Assembly: GCA_900473185.1 (NCBI GenBank)
Contig: UCKU01000002.1
Coordinates: forward strand, 229,926-293,925
Source: Hyphomicrobiales bacterium
Lineage (GTDB): Bacteria; Pseudomonadota; Alphaproteobacteria; Rhizobiales; Rhizobiaceae
Length of the DNA stretch: 64,000 bases
Direction of reading: 5' to 3'
The notes below the pieces were generated by a model. The model was not told the origin of the DNA. It was given only the letters and a program-made list of their open reading frames with translations, and did not search any database. Positions 49,078-61,454 of this stretch are shown here, one piece after another. A program made the position numbers and the translations under genes. The stretch's first letter is position 1; each line of letters starts with the position of its first letter.

Positions 49078-49451
49078 CGCCGTTTGCAGAAGCAGTTCGC
49101 AGGCTGCGTGCCCGCAAGGGCGTGACGCAGAAACAGATGGCGGCGGCGCTCAATGTTTCGCCTGCCTATCTCTCGGCGCTTGAGCATGGAAAGCGCGGCG
49201 TGCCGAGCTTCGATCTGCTGCAGCGCATCGCCGGCTACTTCAACATCATCTGGGACGAGGCCGAAGAGCTCTTCCTCGTTGCCGGCTCTTCCGATCCGCG
49301 CGTGGTCGTCGATACCTCGGGCCTGCCGCCCGAATATACCGAATTTGCCAATCGACTGGCCAAGCGAATTCGCAGCCTTGACAGCGCCAATATCGCCCGG
49401 TTATCGGCGCTTCTTGAAAATGACGGCAAAGGGGACGGAAAAGCGTCATAA
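49074..49451 (+). CDS. Xre family helix-turn-helix regulator
   Basis: A 125-residue regulator with a Cro/C1-type helix-turn-helix at about residues 5-60 (AVRRLRARKGVTQKQMAAALNVSPAYLSALEHGKRG). The rest is unclassified, perhaps for dimerisation. The start is a GTG at 49074 that overlaps the Smr stop, so four genes (Tim44-like, mltA, Smr, Xre) overlap in series. The target is unknown; autoregulation of this operon is a guess. gyrB follows after 133 bases. Confidence 0.9.
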   Translation: MTPFAEAVRRLRARKGVTQKQMAAALNVSPAYLSALEHGKRGVPSFDLLQRIAGYFNIIWDEAEELFLVAGSSDPRVVVDTSGLPPEYTEFANRLAKRIRSLDSANIARLSALLENDGKGDGKAS

Positions 49452-49536
49452 TCCCCTGATTTATGCCTTGTTTTAGGGCCTTGCCATTGGGAACTCGCTG
49501 CAAAAAACCTATATTCGACATTGAAAAAGCCGGTGA

Positions 49537-52020
<2,484 letters not shown>

Positions 52021-52036
52021 CCAAACATCAGTCGCG

Positions 52037-52072
52037 AAAAGCCCCGCAGCCATCTGGCTTGCGGGGCTTTTT
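52037..52072. terminator. Terminator between gyrB and nitroreductase
   Basis: AAAAGCCCCGC, loop, GCGGGGCTTTTT, a 9-11 bp stem with T runs on both strands, in the 61-bp convergent gap. Confidence 0.9.
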
Positions 52073-52081
52073 ATTTTGCGA

Positions 52082-52678
52082 TCAATCGTTGCCGATGAAA
52101 TGGCCGTTGAAGGCGACCTCCGAGAGTGGCTTGCGCTGGCTCGGGAATTCGCGCTCTCGGTTGCGCTCGGAAAGGATGCTCTTGTCGGCGATGCGGCCGA
52201 TGGCAATGCCGGCTTCGACGCGGTAACCATCGGGGACTTCAAGCTTTTCCTTGATCTCGTCATGCTTGATGCCGCCCATGCCATGGGCATAGAAGCCGGA
52301 AATGCGGGCCTGCATGGCAAGATGGCCCCAGGCTGTGCCGGCATCGAAAGAGTGCGTATAGCTTGACCGGCCCTCGCTGCGAGCGCCGTTGAAGCTGCGC
52401 GACACCACGAAGATCAGCGCTGAGGCGTTCTTCGCCCATTCCTGATTGGCTTCGACAAGCAGGCTCACGAATTCTTCCCAGTGCTCTGAGCCTTTTAAGG
52501 CGTAGAGGAACCGCCAAGGCTGCATATTTGCGGAGGACGGCGCCCAGTGTGCGGCGTCGAGAAGCGTCAGAAGCTGCGCTTCCTCGATAATCTCGCCGGT
52601 AAAGGCACGAGGCGACCACCGGTCGAGAAACATCGGATCGATTGGATATTCGGATTCGCGGCTATTGGCTTTCGTCAT
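52082..52678 (-). CDS. Nitroreductase family FMN oxidoreductase
   Basis: A 198-residue flavoprotein of the nitroreductase fold. The FMN-binding N-terminal signature RWSPRAFTGE is followed by AHWAPSSANMQPWRFLYA, then AWGHLAMQARISGFYAHGMGG and AGIAIGRI. Members reduce nitroaromatics, quinones or flavins with NAD(P)H; the physiological substrate is unknown. It lies divergent from the glutathionyl-hydroquinone reductase gene, another quinone-handling enzyme, so a shared response to electrophiles is possible. Confidence 0.88.
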   Translation of the reverse strand: MTKANSRESEYPIDPMFLDRWSPRAFTGEIIEEAQLLTLLDAAHWAPSSANMQPWRFLYALKGSEHWEEFVSLLVEANQEWAKNASALIFVVSRSFNGARSEGRSSYTHSFDAGTAWGHLAMQARISGFYAHGMGGIKHDEIKEKLEVPDGYRVEAGIAIGRIADKSILSERNREREFPSQRKPLSEVAFNGHFIGND

Positions 52679-52873
52679 GCTGGCTTCCCGGAAGTTGACG
52701 ATGGATGGGGGATTCCATTGCGGAGATCATTTAAGTGATATTTCCGTGTTCTCTCGCTTGGCAAGCACAGTTTGGTCGCAGCCAGTGCACAATCTGTTTC
52801 CAGAAACTGGCCTTACGCGCGCGAGGAACTCTCTGTAAAGCAGCGTCAATTCCGGTCGATGAGGAGATGCGGC

Positions 52874-53827
52874 GTGCTGGTGAATGGGAAATGGACCGAG
52901 GACTGGCAGCCGGTCCAGGCGAAGGATGAGAAGGGTGGTTTCGTCCGCCAGATATCGAGCTTCCGCAACTGGGTGACACCTGACGGCAGTGCAGGCCCGA
53001 CCGGCGAGGGCGGTTTTGCTGCCGAGGTAGGGCGTTACCATCTCTATGTCGCCTATATCTGCCCCTGGGCCTCTCGCACGCTGATGGGCCGCAAGCTAAA
53101 GGGACTTGAGAACATCATCTCGGTTTCGATCGTCGAACCGGCGCTCAGCAAACAGGGCTGGCGTTTTGGCGATTATCCCGGCGCGACTGCGGACGTGCTA
53201 AACGGTGTCACCTACATGCACGAGATCTATACAAAGGCGGATCCCAATTTCACCGGGCGAGCAACGGTCCCCGTCCTATGGGACAAGAAACGTGCAACGA
53301 TCGTCAACAATGAATCCTCCGACATTCTGCGCATGCTGAACAGCGGCTTTGGCGATCTCGCCCGCGGCGATATCGATCTCTATCCGGTCGCCCGGCGAAA
53401 CGAAATCGACGCTTTCAACAACCGTATCTATCCGTCACTGAACAACGGTGTTTACCGCACCGGCTTTGCGACGACCCAGATCGCCTATGAGGAGGCTTTT
53501 GCCGAGGTTTTCGCTTGCCTCGACTGGATCGAACCTCAGCTTGAAGGGCGCAGCTTCTTGTTTGCCGACCATCCGACGGAAGCCGATATCCGCCTGTTCG
53601 TCACGTTGGCGCGTTTCGATGTCGCCTATCACGGTCTCTTCAAATGCAATCTGCGGCGACTTTCCGATTACGCCAACCTCAGGGCTTTCTGCCGCCGGAT
53701 GCTGGAATGGCCCGGTATCGCCGAGACGGTGAATTTCGATCATATCAAGCGTGGCTATTATTCGATCGAGAGCCTCAACCCGACACGCATCGTCCCGGTT
53801 GGTCCATCACTGGCGGAAATTTTCTAA
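52874..53827 (+). CDS. Glutathionyl-hydroquinone reductase (Xi-class GST)
   Basis: A 317-residue protein that reduces glutathionyl-hydroquinones to hydroquinones. The catalytic Cys is in YICPWASRTLMGRKLKGL, followed by VPVLWDKKRATIVNNESSDILRML (glutathione site) and the extended C-terminal helical domain NRIYPSLNNGVYRTGFA...AYEEAF. I chose the GTG at 52874, which has GAGGAG seven to eight bases upstream. An ATG at 52859 is possible, and the longer frame to 52772 lacks family sequence. Divergent from the nitroreductase. Confidence 0.9.
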   Translation: MLVNGKWTEDWQPVQAKDEKGGFVRQISSFRNWVTPDGSAGPTGEGGFAAEVGRYHLYVAYICPWASRTLMGRKLKGLENIISVSIVEPALSKQGWRFGDYPGATADVLNGVTYMHEIYTKADPNFTGRATVPVLWDKKRATIVNNESSDILRMLNSGFGDLARGDIDLYPVARRNEIDAFNNRIYPSLNNGVYRTGFATTQIAYEEAFAEVFACLDWIEPQLEGRSFLFADHPTEADIRLFVTLARFDVAYHGLFKCNLRRLSDYANLRAFCRRMLEWPGIAETVNFDHIKRGYYSIESLNPTRIVPVGPSLAEIF

Positions 53828-53919
53828 GCAGGCGTACCGCTTCCGTGGCAAGTCATAATGACACCGATGAATAATTCGTTCATAGGTGGCGCATCTACTT
53901 TCCATTGAGGAGGACATTC

Positions 53920-54762
53920 ATGAAGCTGATGCGCGTTGGAGAAGCGGGCCGCGAAAAGCCGGCCCTGCTCGATGCCGATGGCAAGATCCGTGATCTTTCC
54001 GCTCACGTGGCCGATATCGGCGGCGAGGCGATCACGCCGGCAGGTCTTGCGAAAATCGCGGCCCTTGACCCTAAGAGCCTGCCGGAACTGGCGCCTGGCC
54101 GCATCGGCGCTTGTGTTGCCGGCACCGGAAAATTCATCTGCATCGGCCTGAACTACTCCGACCATGCGGCCGAAACCGGCGCAACCGTGCCGCCCGAACC
54201 CGTTATCTTCATGAAGGCGACTTCGGCGATCGTTGGTCCCAACGACAATGTGCTGATCCCGCGCGGTTCTGAAAAGACCGACTGGGAAGTCGAACTTGGC
54301 GTGGTTATCGGCAAAACCGCGAAATACGTGAGCGAGGCCGAAGCGCTGGATTACGTTGCTGGCTACTGCGTTTCCGACGATGTCTCCGAGCGCGCTTTCC
54401 AGACCGAGCGCTCTGGTCAGTGGACCAAGGGTAAATCCTGCGACACCTTCGGGCCGATCGGTCCCTGGCTCGTCACCAAAGACGAAGTTGCCGATCCGCA
54501 GAACCTCGGCATGTGGCTCAAAGTCAACGGCCAGACGATGCAGAACGGTTCCACGAAAACCATGGTTTATGGCGTGGCTTTCGTCGTGTCCTATCTCAGC
54601 CAGTTCATGTCCCTGCATCCGGGCGACGTTATCTCGACGGGCACGCCTCCGGGTGTCGGCATGGGCATGAAGCCGCCGCGTTACCTGAAGGACGGCGACG
54701 TCGTTGAACTCGGTATCGAAGGTCTCGGCACCCAGAAGCAGCGCTTCGTAGCAGACCGTTAA
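53920..54762 (+). CDS. Fumarylacetoacetate hydrolase (FAH) family protein
   Basis: A 280-residue metal-dependent hydrolase, isomerase or decarboxylase of the FAH superfamily. GKFICIGLNYSDHAAETG, FMKATSAIVGPND, the acidic metal ligands in DWEVELGVVIGK, CVSDDVSER and the C-terminal GDVISTGTPPGVGMGMKPP are clear. Relatives include ureidoglycolate lyase and 2-hydroxyhepta-2,4-diene-1,7-dioate isomerase; the substrate cannot be fixed from sequence. The ATG at 53920 has AGGAGG seven bases upstream. It follows the hydroquinone reductase and has its own terminator. Confidence 0.9.
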   Translation: MKLMRVGEAGREKPALLDADGKIRDLSAHVADIGGEAITPAGLAKIAALDPKSLPELAPGRIGACVAGTGKFICIGLNYSDHAAETGATVPPEPVIFMKATSAIVGPNDNVLIPRGSEKTDWEVELGVVIGKTAKYVSEAEALDYVAGYCVSDDVSERAFQTERSGQWTKGKSCDTFGPIGPWLVTKDEVADPQNLGMWLKVNGQTMQNGSTKTMVYGVAFVVSYLSQFMSLHPGDVISTGTPPGVGMGMKPPRYLKDGDVVELGIEGLGTQKQRFVADR

Positions 54763-54804
54763 CGACTTTTCTTGCTGAAAAGCTTAAACTTTATGCGCCA
54801 AGAT

Positions 54805-54836
54805 AATGCCGGAGATCAATTTTCCGGCATTTTTCT
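54805..54836 (+). terminator. Terminator of the FAH-family gene
   Basis: AATGCCGGA-gatcaattt-TCCGGCAT-TTTTCTTT, an 8-bp stem with a T run, 43 bases past the stop. Confidence 0.85.
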
Positions 54837-54969
54837 TTCAAACTGTAATGTTATGTTGCTGTGCAACAAAAACCTGTTAGCCTACGTTGATGTGCCAGCG
54901 TTAACGGAAAGAGTCCGACGCCCTTCAATTGGCGTCGTCTTTACCGGATAGAGAAAGGTGGCGCCCTCC

Positions 54970-56244
54970 ATGTTCTACCAGCTTTATGAATTGAACCATG
55001 CAGCGTTGGCTCCCTTCCGCGCTGCAGCAGATATTATGCGTTTTGCCTATTCCAATCCGCTGAACCCCTTCTCACAGACCCCGCTAGGGCGCACCATTTC
55101 GGCCAGTCTCGAAATGTTCGAGCGCACGACGCGCCGTTACGGCAAGCCGGAATTCGGGCTCGATGAAACCGTCATCGGCGGCAAGAAGGTTTCTGTGCGC
55201 GAGGAAGTCGTCTGGGAGCGCTCCTTCTGTAATCTCCTGCATTTCTCTCGCGATGTTCCGGCCGGCCATAGCGGCGACCCGCGCATCCTCATCGTCGCGC
55301 CGATGTCCGGCCATTATGCGACGTTGCTGCGTGGCACCGTCGAGGCCCTTCTGCCCAGCGCCGATATCTACATCACGGACTGGATCGATGCGCGCATGGT
55401 GCCGATGACCGAAGGCACCTTCGACCTTTCCGATTATATCGACTACGTCATCGAGATGCTGCATTTCCTCGGCCATGACACCCATGTTGTCGCCGTCTGT
55501 CAGCCCTCCGTGCCGGTGTTGGCCGCTGCCGCAATCATGGAAGAGGCCAAGGATCCGCTCGCTCCGTCGTCCATGACGCTGATGGGCGGTCCGATCGATA
55601 CCCGTATCAATCCGACGGCTGTCAACAAGCTTGCCAAGGAGCGCCCGCTCGAATGGTTTGCTGATAACGTCGTCATGAACGTGCCCTGGCCGCAGCCCGG
55701 CTTCATGCGCCCCGTCTATCCGGGCTTCCTGCAGCTTTCGGGCTTCATGTCGATGAACCTCGACCGGCACCTGATCGCCCACAAAGAATTCTTCATGCAT
55801 CTGGTGAAGAACGACGGCGAACCGGAAAAGCATCGCGATTTCTACGACGAATATCTTGCTGTCATGGACCTCACCGCGGAATTTTACCTGCAGACCGTCG
55901 AGCAGGTCTTCATGAAGCATGCGCTGCCGAAAGGCGAGTTGATGCATCGCGGCAAGCGCGTTGATCCCTCGGCCATCCGCAACGTGGCTTTGCTGACCGT
56001 AGAAGGCGAGAACGACGATATCTCCGGTGTCGGCCAGACGCATGCAGCCCAGACCATCTGCGTAAACATCCCTGAGCACATGCGCATGCATTACCTCCAG
56101 CCGGATGTCGGCCACTATGGCGTCTTCAACGGTTCCCGCTTCCGCCGCGAGATTGCGCCCCGCATCATCAGCTTCACGCGCCAGCATTCCCGCGCCAAGA
56201 AGCCGCCGGTCCAGCGCGTCATCAAGGGCGGCAAATCGGCGTGA
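54970..56244 (+). CDS. phaZ: Intracellular polyhydroxybutyrate depolymerase
   Basis: A 424-residue PhaZ-type depolymerase acting on native PHB granules. The N-terminal FYQLYELNHAALAPFRAAADIMRFAY is conserved. The nucleophile site is the cysteine-containing lipase-like box HVVAVCQPSVP, as in the intracellular class where Cys replaces Ser. The catalytic Asp and His are in the VEGENDDISGVGQT and DVGHYGVFNG segments. I chose the ATG at 54970 with AGGTGG before it; a GTG at 54958 is also in frame. It is a single gene. Confidence 0.95.
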   Translation: MFYQLYELNHAALAPFRAAADIMRFAYSNPLNPFSQTPLGRTISASLEMFERTTRRYGKPEFGLDETVIGGKKVSVREEVVWERSFCNLLHFSRDVPAGHSGDPRILIVAPMSGHYATLLRGTVEALLPSADIYITDWIDARMVPMTEGTFDLSDYIDYVIEMLHFLGHDTHVVAVCQPSVPVLAAAAIMEEAKDPLAPSSMTLMGGPIDTRINPTAVNKLAKERPLEWFADNVVMNVPWPQPGFMRPVYPGFLQLSGFMSMNLDRHLIAHKEFFMHLVKNDGEPEKHRDFYDEYLAVMDLTAEFYLQTVEQVFMKHALPKGELMHRGKRVDPSAIRNVALLTVEGENDDISGVGQTHAAQTICVNIPEHMRMHYLQPDVGHYGVFNGSRFRREIAPRIISFTRQHSRAKKPPVQRVIKGGKSA

Positions 56245-56342
56245 GTTAGAAAACGCTGATTTAATACCATCGATTCAAGGCCTTGTTCGATTTAACCTGA
56301 AATCGTCTTGAAGGCCGGTTCCGCGGTAACCATCTGTTTTTT

Positions 56343-56369
56343 CAGCACTCGGCATCCTGTCGGGTGCTG
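56343..56369. promoter_or_regulatory. Hairpin in the phaZ-DUF2852 gap
   Basis: CAGCACTCG-gcatcctgt-CGGGTGCTG, a 9-bp stem with one G-T pair, 20 bases before the DUF2852 start. No T run follows, so it is more likely a leader structure than a terminator. Confidence 0.4.
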
Positions 56370-56388
56370 AACGCGAGGATACCGCACG

Positions 56389-56823
56389 ATGAACCAGTCA
56401 GCATTGCTTCGCCCGGATTGGACTCCGGCTACCGTTGCCTTGATGATCCTCGGCTTCATGGTTTTCTGGCCTCTGGGGCTGGCCATGCTTGCCTATATCA
56501 TCTTCGGCGAGCGGCTGCGTGGCTTCAAGCGTGACGTCAACCAGGCAACGGATGGCTTCTTTGCAGGCTGCCGCCGTTCGCACGGCCGTCACCGCCCGCA
56601 TTTCTCGACGGGCAACGTCGCTTTCGACGATTGGCGCAAGGCCGAGCTCGATCGCATCGAGGAGGAGCGCCGCAAGCTCGATGAAATGCGTGAGGAATTC
56701 GATTCCTACCTGCGCGAGCTTCGCCGCGCCAAGGACCAGGAAGAATTCGACCGCTTCATGCGCGAACGCAAGAACGCCAGACGCGACGACAATGGTCCGG
56801 TCGCCGAATACCAGACGCCGTAA
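56389..56823 (+). CDS. DUF2852 family protein
   Basis: A 144-residue protein of an alphaproteobacterial family of unknown function. One or two hydrophobic segments cover about residues 13-40 (TVALMILGFMVFWPLGLAMLAYIIFGERL). A Cys/Arg/His-rich stretch follows (CRRSHGRHRPHF), and then a strongly charged helical region from about 85 to 135 that looks like a coiled coil (EEERRKLDEMREEFDSYLREL). It is likely membrane-anchored with a cytoplasmic coiled coil. Flanked by phaZ and the YgjP-like gene, with its own terminator. No function is assigned. Confidence 0.85.
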   Translation: MNQSALLRPDWTPATVALMILGFMVFWPLGLAMLAYIIFGERLRGFKRDVNQATDGFFAGCRRSHGRHRPHFSTGNVAFDDWRKAELDRIEEERRKLDEMREEFDSYLRELRRAKDQEEFDRFMRERKNARRDDNGPVAEYQTP

Positions 56824-56847
56824 GGCATGATCACAGAGAATCTACGG

Positions 56848-56874
56848 CCGGCATCGCATCCGATGCCGGTTTTT
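56848..56874 (+). terminator. Terminator of the DUF2852 gene
   Basis: CCGGCATCG-catc-CGATGCCGG-TTTTT, a perfect 9-bp stem 25 bases past the stop. Confidence 0.9.
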
Positions 56875-56913
56875 CTTTGCCCGGATTTCCCCCGAATCGT
56901 ATAGAAAACCCCT

Positions 56914-57672
56914 ATGTTTCCGCTTCCGAAGATCCGCCGTACGACGAAAAAACCGTCGCCGCCCGAAAAGCGGACGTTGGATGTCGCCGGCCGTCTGATG
57001 CCCTTGACGATCAAGCAGCATGATCGGGCAACCCGGATCACGCTTCGTATCGAGCCGGGCGGCCGGGCACTGAAGATGACGGTGCCGAAGGGGCTTGCTG
57101 CCCGCGAAGTCAACGCCTTCCTTGATCGGCATCAGGGCTGGCTGCTGACCAAGCTTGCGAAATTCTCGACAGATACGGGCCTGCGCGACGGCGGCGAAAT
57201 TCTCTTTCGCGGTGTCAGACATCGCATCGAGCATACAGGCAGCCTGCGTGGGCTGACTGAGGCTGTGGCGGTGGACGGCAAACCGGTTCTTCGCGTCAGC
57301 GGCATGCCGGAACATATCGGCCGGCGCATCGCGACCTTCCTCAAGAAGGAGGCGCGTAGCGATCTTGAGAGACTGTCGCGGCTGCATGCCGGTTCCATCA
57401 AGGCGCCGATCCGGTCGATTTCGATGAAGGATACCCGTAGCCGCTGGGGTTCCTGCTCCTCGGAAGGAAATTTGAGCTTCTCCTGGCGCATCGTCATGGC
57501 GCCGCCTTCGGTGATCGATTATCTCGCCGCCCATGAGGTCGCGCATCTGAAGGAAATGAACCACGGTCCACACTTCTGGGCGCTCTGCAAGAAGCTCTGC
57601 CCGCACATGGAAGAGGCGAAGTCCTGGCTGAAGCGTCACGGCAGTCAGTTGCACGCCATAGAGTTCGATTAA
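56914..57672 (+). CDS. YgjP/WLM-like M48 family metallopeptidase
   Basis: A 252-residue soluble zinc metallopeptidase of the DUF45/YgjP group. The N-terminal half is a beta-rich substrate-like domain (RITLRIEPGGRALKMTVPKGL). TRSRWGSCSSEGNLSFSWRIVMAP and the zinc motif HEVAH in DYLAAHEVAHLKEMNHGPHFW are diagnostic. Its substrate is unknown. trpF starts 72 bases downstream on the same strand. Confidence 0.9.
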   Translation: MFPLPKIRRTTKKPSPPEKRTLDVAGRLMPLTIKQHDRATRITLRIEPGGRALKMTVPKGLAAREVNAFLDRHQGWLLTKLAKFSTDTGLRDGGEILFRGVRHRIEHTGSLRGLTEAVAVDGKPVLRVSGMPEHIGRRIATFLKKEARSDLERLSRLHAGSIKAPIRSISMKDTRSRWGSCSSEGNLSFSWRIVMAPPSVIDYLAAHEVAHLKEMNHGPHFWALCKKLCPHMEEAKSWLKRHGSQLHAIEFD

Positions 57673-57744
57673 GCGCCCCCGTTAAATGCGGCCGCCATTG
57701 CAAATTGGCTCGACTCTTCGCCCGTTTCGTGTCACTTCGCTGCC

Positions 57745-58413
57745 ATGAGACCGGATATCAAGATCTGCGGTTTGAAGACGCCTGAGACTGTCGAGCGCGC
57801 ATTGAAGCGCGGAGCGACGCATATCGGCTTCAATTTTTTCCAGAAAAGCCCGCGTTACGTCGAGCCGGACATTGCCGGCAAGCTCGCGGAACCTGCGCGC
57901 GGCAAGGCTAAGATCGTCGCTGTCGTGGTCGATCCGAGCAATGATGATCTTGATGAAATCGTTGCACTTTTGCGCCCGGATATGCTGCAGCTCCACGGCA
58001 GCGAAAGCCCCGAGCGCGTGCTGACCATCAAGGCGATGTATGGCATCCCCGTGATCAAGGCGTTGTCGGTCCGCAGCACCGACGACCTGAAGAGGGTAGA
58101 GGCCTATATTGGCATCGCCGACCGCTTCCTCTTCGATGCCAAGCCGCCAAAAGGATCTGAACTACCGGGTGGCAATGGCGTTTCCTTTGATTGGGGTCTG
58201 CTCACCTGGCTTGACGGCAATGTCGACTACATGCTTTCCGGTGGGCTCAACAAGGCCAATGTCGGGCAGGCGCTTGCAATGACGAAGGCACCAGGTGTCG
58301 ATACAGCCTCTGGTGTTGAGAGTGCGCCTGGCGAGAAGAGCCTGGACATGATCGATGAATTTTTCGATGCGGTTGAACAGGCATGCCTGCCTGAAACGAC
58401 CTCAGGGAGTTGA
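57745..58413 (+). CDS. trpF: Phosphoribosylanthranilate isomerase
   Basis: A 222-residue TIM-barrel enzyme of tryptophan synthesis. KICGLKTPE carries the catalytic Cys; [25 protein letters not shown] and SGLNKANV-like [14 protein letters not shown] (phosphate site) are typical, with the catalytic Asp in the [17 protein letters not shown] segment. First gene of the trpF-trpB-trpA-accD-folC run. Its TGA overlaps an in-frame TTG of trpB, though the true trpB start is probably three bases later. Confidence 0.95.
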   Translation: MRPDIKICGLKTPETVERALKRGATHIGFNFFQKSPRYVEPDIAGKLAEPARGKAKIVAVVVDPSNDDLDEIVALLRPDMLQLHGSESPERVLTIKAMYGIPVIKALSVRSTDDLKRVEAYIGIADRFLFDAKPPKGSELPGGNGVSFDWGLLTWLDGNVDYMLSGGLNKANVGQALAMTKAPGVDTASGVESAPGEKSLDMIDEFFDAVEQACLPETTSGS

Positions 58414-58415
58414 AA

Positions 58416-59636
<1,221 letters not shown>

Positions 59637-59642
59637 AGAAAC

Positions 59643-60482
59643 ATGACCGCACGTATGGACAAACGCTTCGCCGATCTGAAGGCGGAAGGCCGCCCGGCGC
59701 TCGTAACCTATTTCATGGGCGGCGATCCCGATTACGAGACCTCGCTCGGTATCATGAAGGCGCTGCCGGAAGCCGGCTCCGACGTCATCGAACTCGGCAT
59801 GCCCTTTTCCGATCCGATGGCCGATGGCCCGGCGATTCAGTTGGCCGGCCAGCGCGCCCTGAAGGGCGGTCAAACGCTGAAGAAGACGCTGCAGCTCGCT
59901 GCCGACTTCCGCAAGACCAACGATACGACGCCGATCGTCATGATGGGCTACTACAACCCGATCTATATCTACGGCGTCGAGAAATTCCTCGATGATGCGC
60001 TGGCATCCGGCATTGACGGGCTGATCATCGTCGACCTGCCGCCCGAAATGGATGACGAGCTCTGCATCCCGGCGCTGAAGAAGGGCATCAATTTCATTCG
60101 TCTGGCAACGCCGACGACGGACGAAAAGCGCCTGCCGACGGTGCTGAAGAACACGTCGGGCTTCGTCTATTATGTCTCCATGAACGGCATCACCGGTTCG
60201 GCTCTGCCGGATCCGTCGCTGATTTCGGGTGCGGTCAAGCGCATCAAGGACCATACCGATCTGCCCGTTTGCGTGGGCTTCGGCGTCAAGACGGCGGAGC
60301 ACGCAAAGGTCATCGGTGCTTCGGCCGATGGTGTGGTTGTCGGTACCGCAATCGTCAATCAGGTAGCCAACACCCTGACGGCGGATGGAAAGGCGACGGC
60401 CGACACGGTTCAGGCCGTTGCGACACTCGTTCGCGGTCTTTCCACAGGAACGCGTTCGGCGCGCCTTGTTGCTGCCGAATAG
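59643..60482 (+). CDS. trpA: Tryptophan synthase alpha chain
   Basis: A 279-residue TIM barrel that cleaves indole-3-glycerol phosphate. The catalytic Glu is in [20 protein letters not shown] and the catalytic Asp in [23 protein letters not shown] and [12 protein letters not shown] form the phosphate site. Partner of trpB, six bases upstream. accD follows after 39 bases. Confidence 0.97.
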   Translation: MTARMDKRFADLKAEGRPALVTYFMGGDPDYETSLGIMKALPEAGSDVIELGMPFSDPMADGPAIQLAGQRALKGGQTLKKTLQLAADFRKTNDTTPIVMMGYYNPIYIYGVEKFLDDALASGIDGLIIVDLPPEMDDELCIPALKKGINFIRLATPTTDEKRLPTVLKNTSGFVYYVSMNGITGSALPDPSLISGAVKRIKDHTDLPVCVGFGVKTAEHAKVIGASADGVVVGTAIVNQVANTLTADGKATADTVQAVATLVRGLSTGTRSARLVAAE

Positions 60483-60521
60483 TTTCCCCACATTGGCACT
60501 AGTCAATCAGGAGTATTCGAG

Positions 60522-61424
60522 TTGAACTGGATCACTAACTACGTTCGCCCGCGGATCAATTCCATGCTGGGCCGTCGCGAAGTGCCGGAGAACCTCTGGA
60601 TCAAGTGCCCGGAAACGGGCGAGATGGTCTTTCACAAGGACCTCGAAAGCAACAAGTGGGTCATTCCCGCTTCCGGCTACCACATGAAGATGCCGGCAAA
60701 GGCGCGCCTTGTCGACCTGTTCGACAAGGGCGAATACGAAGCTCTGCCGCAGCCAAAGGTCGCCCAGGATCCGCTGAAGTTCCGCGATTCCAAGAAATAT
60801 AGCGACCGTCTGCGCGACAGCCGCCTCAAGACCGAGCAGGAAGATACGATCCTCGCCGGTCTCGGCAGCGTGAAAGGCTTGAAGCTCGTCGCGGTCGTTC
60901 ATGAATTCAACTTCATCGGTGGTTCACTCGGCATGGCTGCCGGCGAAGCGATCGTCAAAGCCTTCGAACGCGCGATTGCGGAGAAGTGCCCGCTCGTCAT
61001 GTTCCCGGCTTCGGGTGGCGCGCGTATGCAGGAAGGCATTCTATCCTTGATGCAGCTGCCGCGCACGACGGTGGCCGTCGACATGCTCAAGGAAGCAGGC
61101 CAGCCCTACATCGTGGTTCTCACAAACCCAACCACCGGCGGCGTAACAGCATCCTACGCCATGCTTGGCGATATTCATCTGGCGGAACCAGGTGCCGAAA
61201 TCGGCTTTGCCGGCAAGCGCGTCATCGAACAGACGCTGCGTGAGAAGCTCCCCGAGGGCTTCCAGACGTCGGAATATCTGCTGGAACACGGCGTGGTCGA
61301 TATGGTCGTCAAGCGTCATGATATTCCGGAGACGCTGGCGCGTCTGTTGAAAATCCTGACCAAGAAGCCGGCTGCGGCAGCAAATGATGCCAATGGGGTG
61401 ATTGCTCTGGCGGCGAGCGCCTGA
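60522..61424 (+). CDS. accD: Acetyl-CoA carboxylase carboxyltransferase beta subunit
   Basis: A 300-residue subunit transferring CO2 from biotin to acetyl-CoA for fatty-acid synthesis. The crotonase-like core shows [27 protein letters not shown] (oxyanion hole) and [17 protein letters not shown]. The N-terminal zinc ribbon is degenerate: E. coli has four cysteines, whereas here [16 protein letters not shown] keeps one and ASGYHMKM has none. The start is a TTG at 60522 with GGAG upstream. It lies between trpA and folC, the usual alphaproteobacterial order. Confidence 0.95.
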   Translation: MNWITNYVRPRINSMLGRREVPENLWIKCPETGEMVFHKDLESNKWVIPASGYHMKMPAKARLVDLFDKGEYEALPQPKVAQDPLKFRDSKKYSDRLRDSRLKTEQEDTILAGLGSVKGLKLVAVVHEFNFIGGSLGMAAGEAIVKAFERAIAEKCPLVMFPASGGARMQEGILSLMQLPRTTVAVDMLKEAGQPYIVVLTNPTTGGVTASYAMLGDIHLAEPGAEIGFAGKRVIEQTLREKLPEGFQTSEYLLEHGVVDMVVKRHDIPETLARLLKILTKKPAAAANDANGVIALAASA

Positions 61425-61454
61425 GCAGCAGATCTCACAGAATAGGGCGGGCCG

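Noticed and set aside
55084..56187. Minus-strand open frame opposite phaZ
   Set aside because: Shadow; phaZ is well supported on the plus strand.
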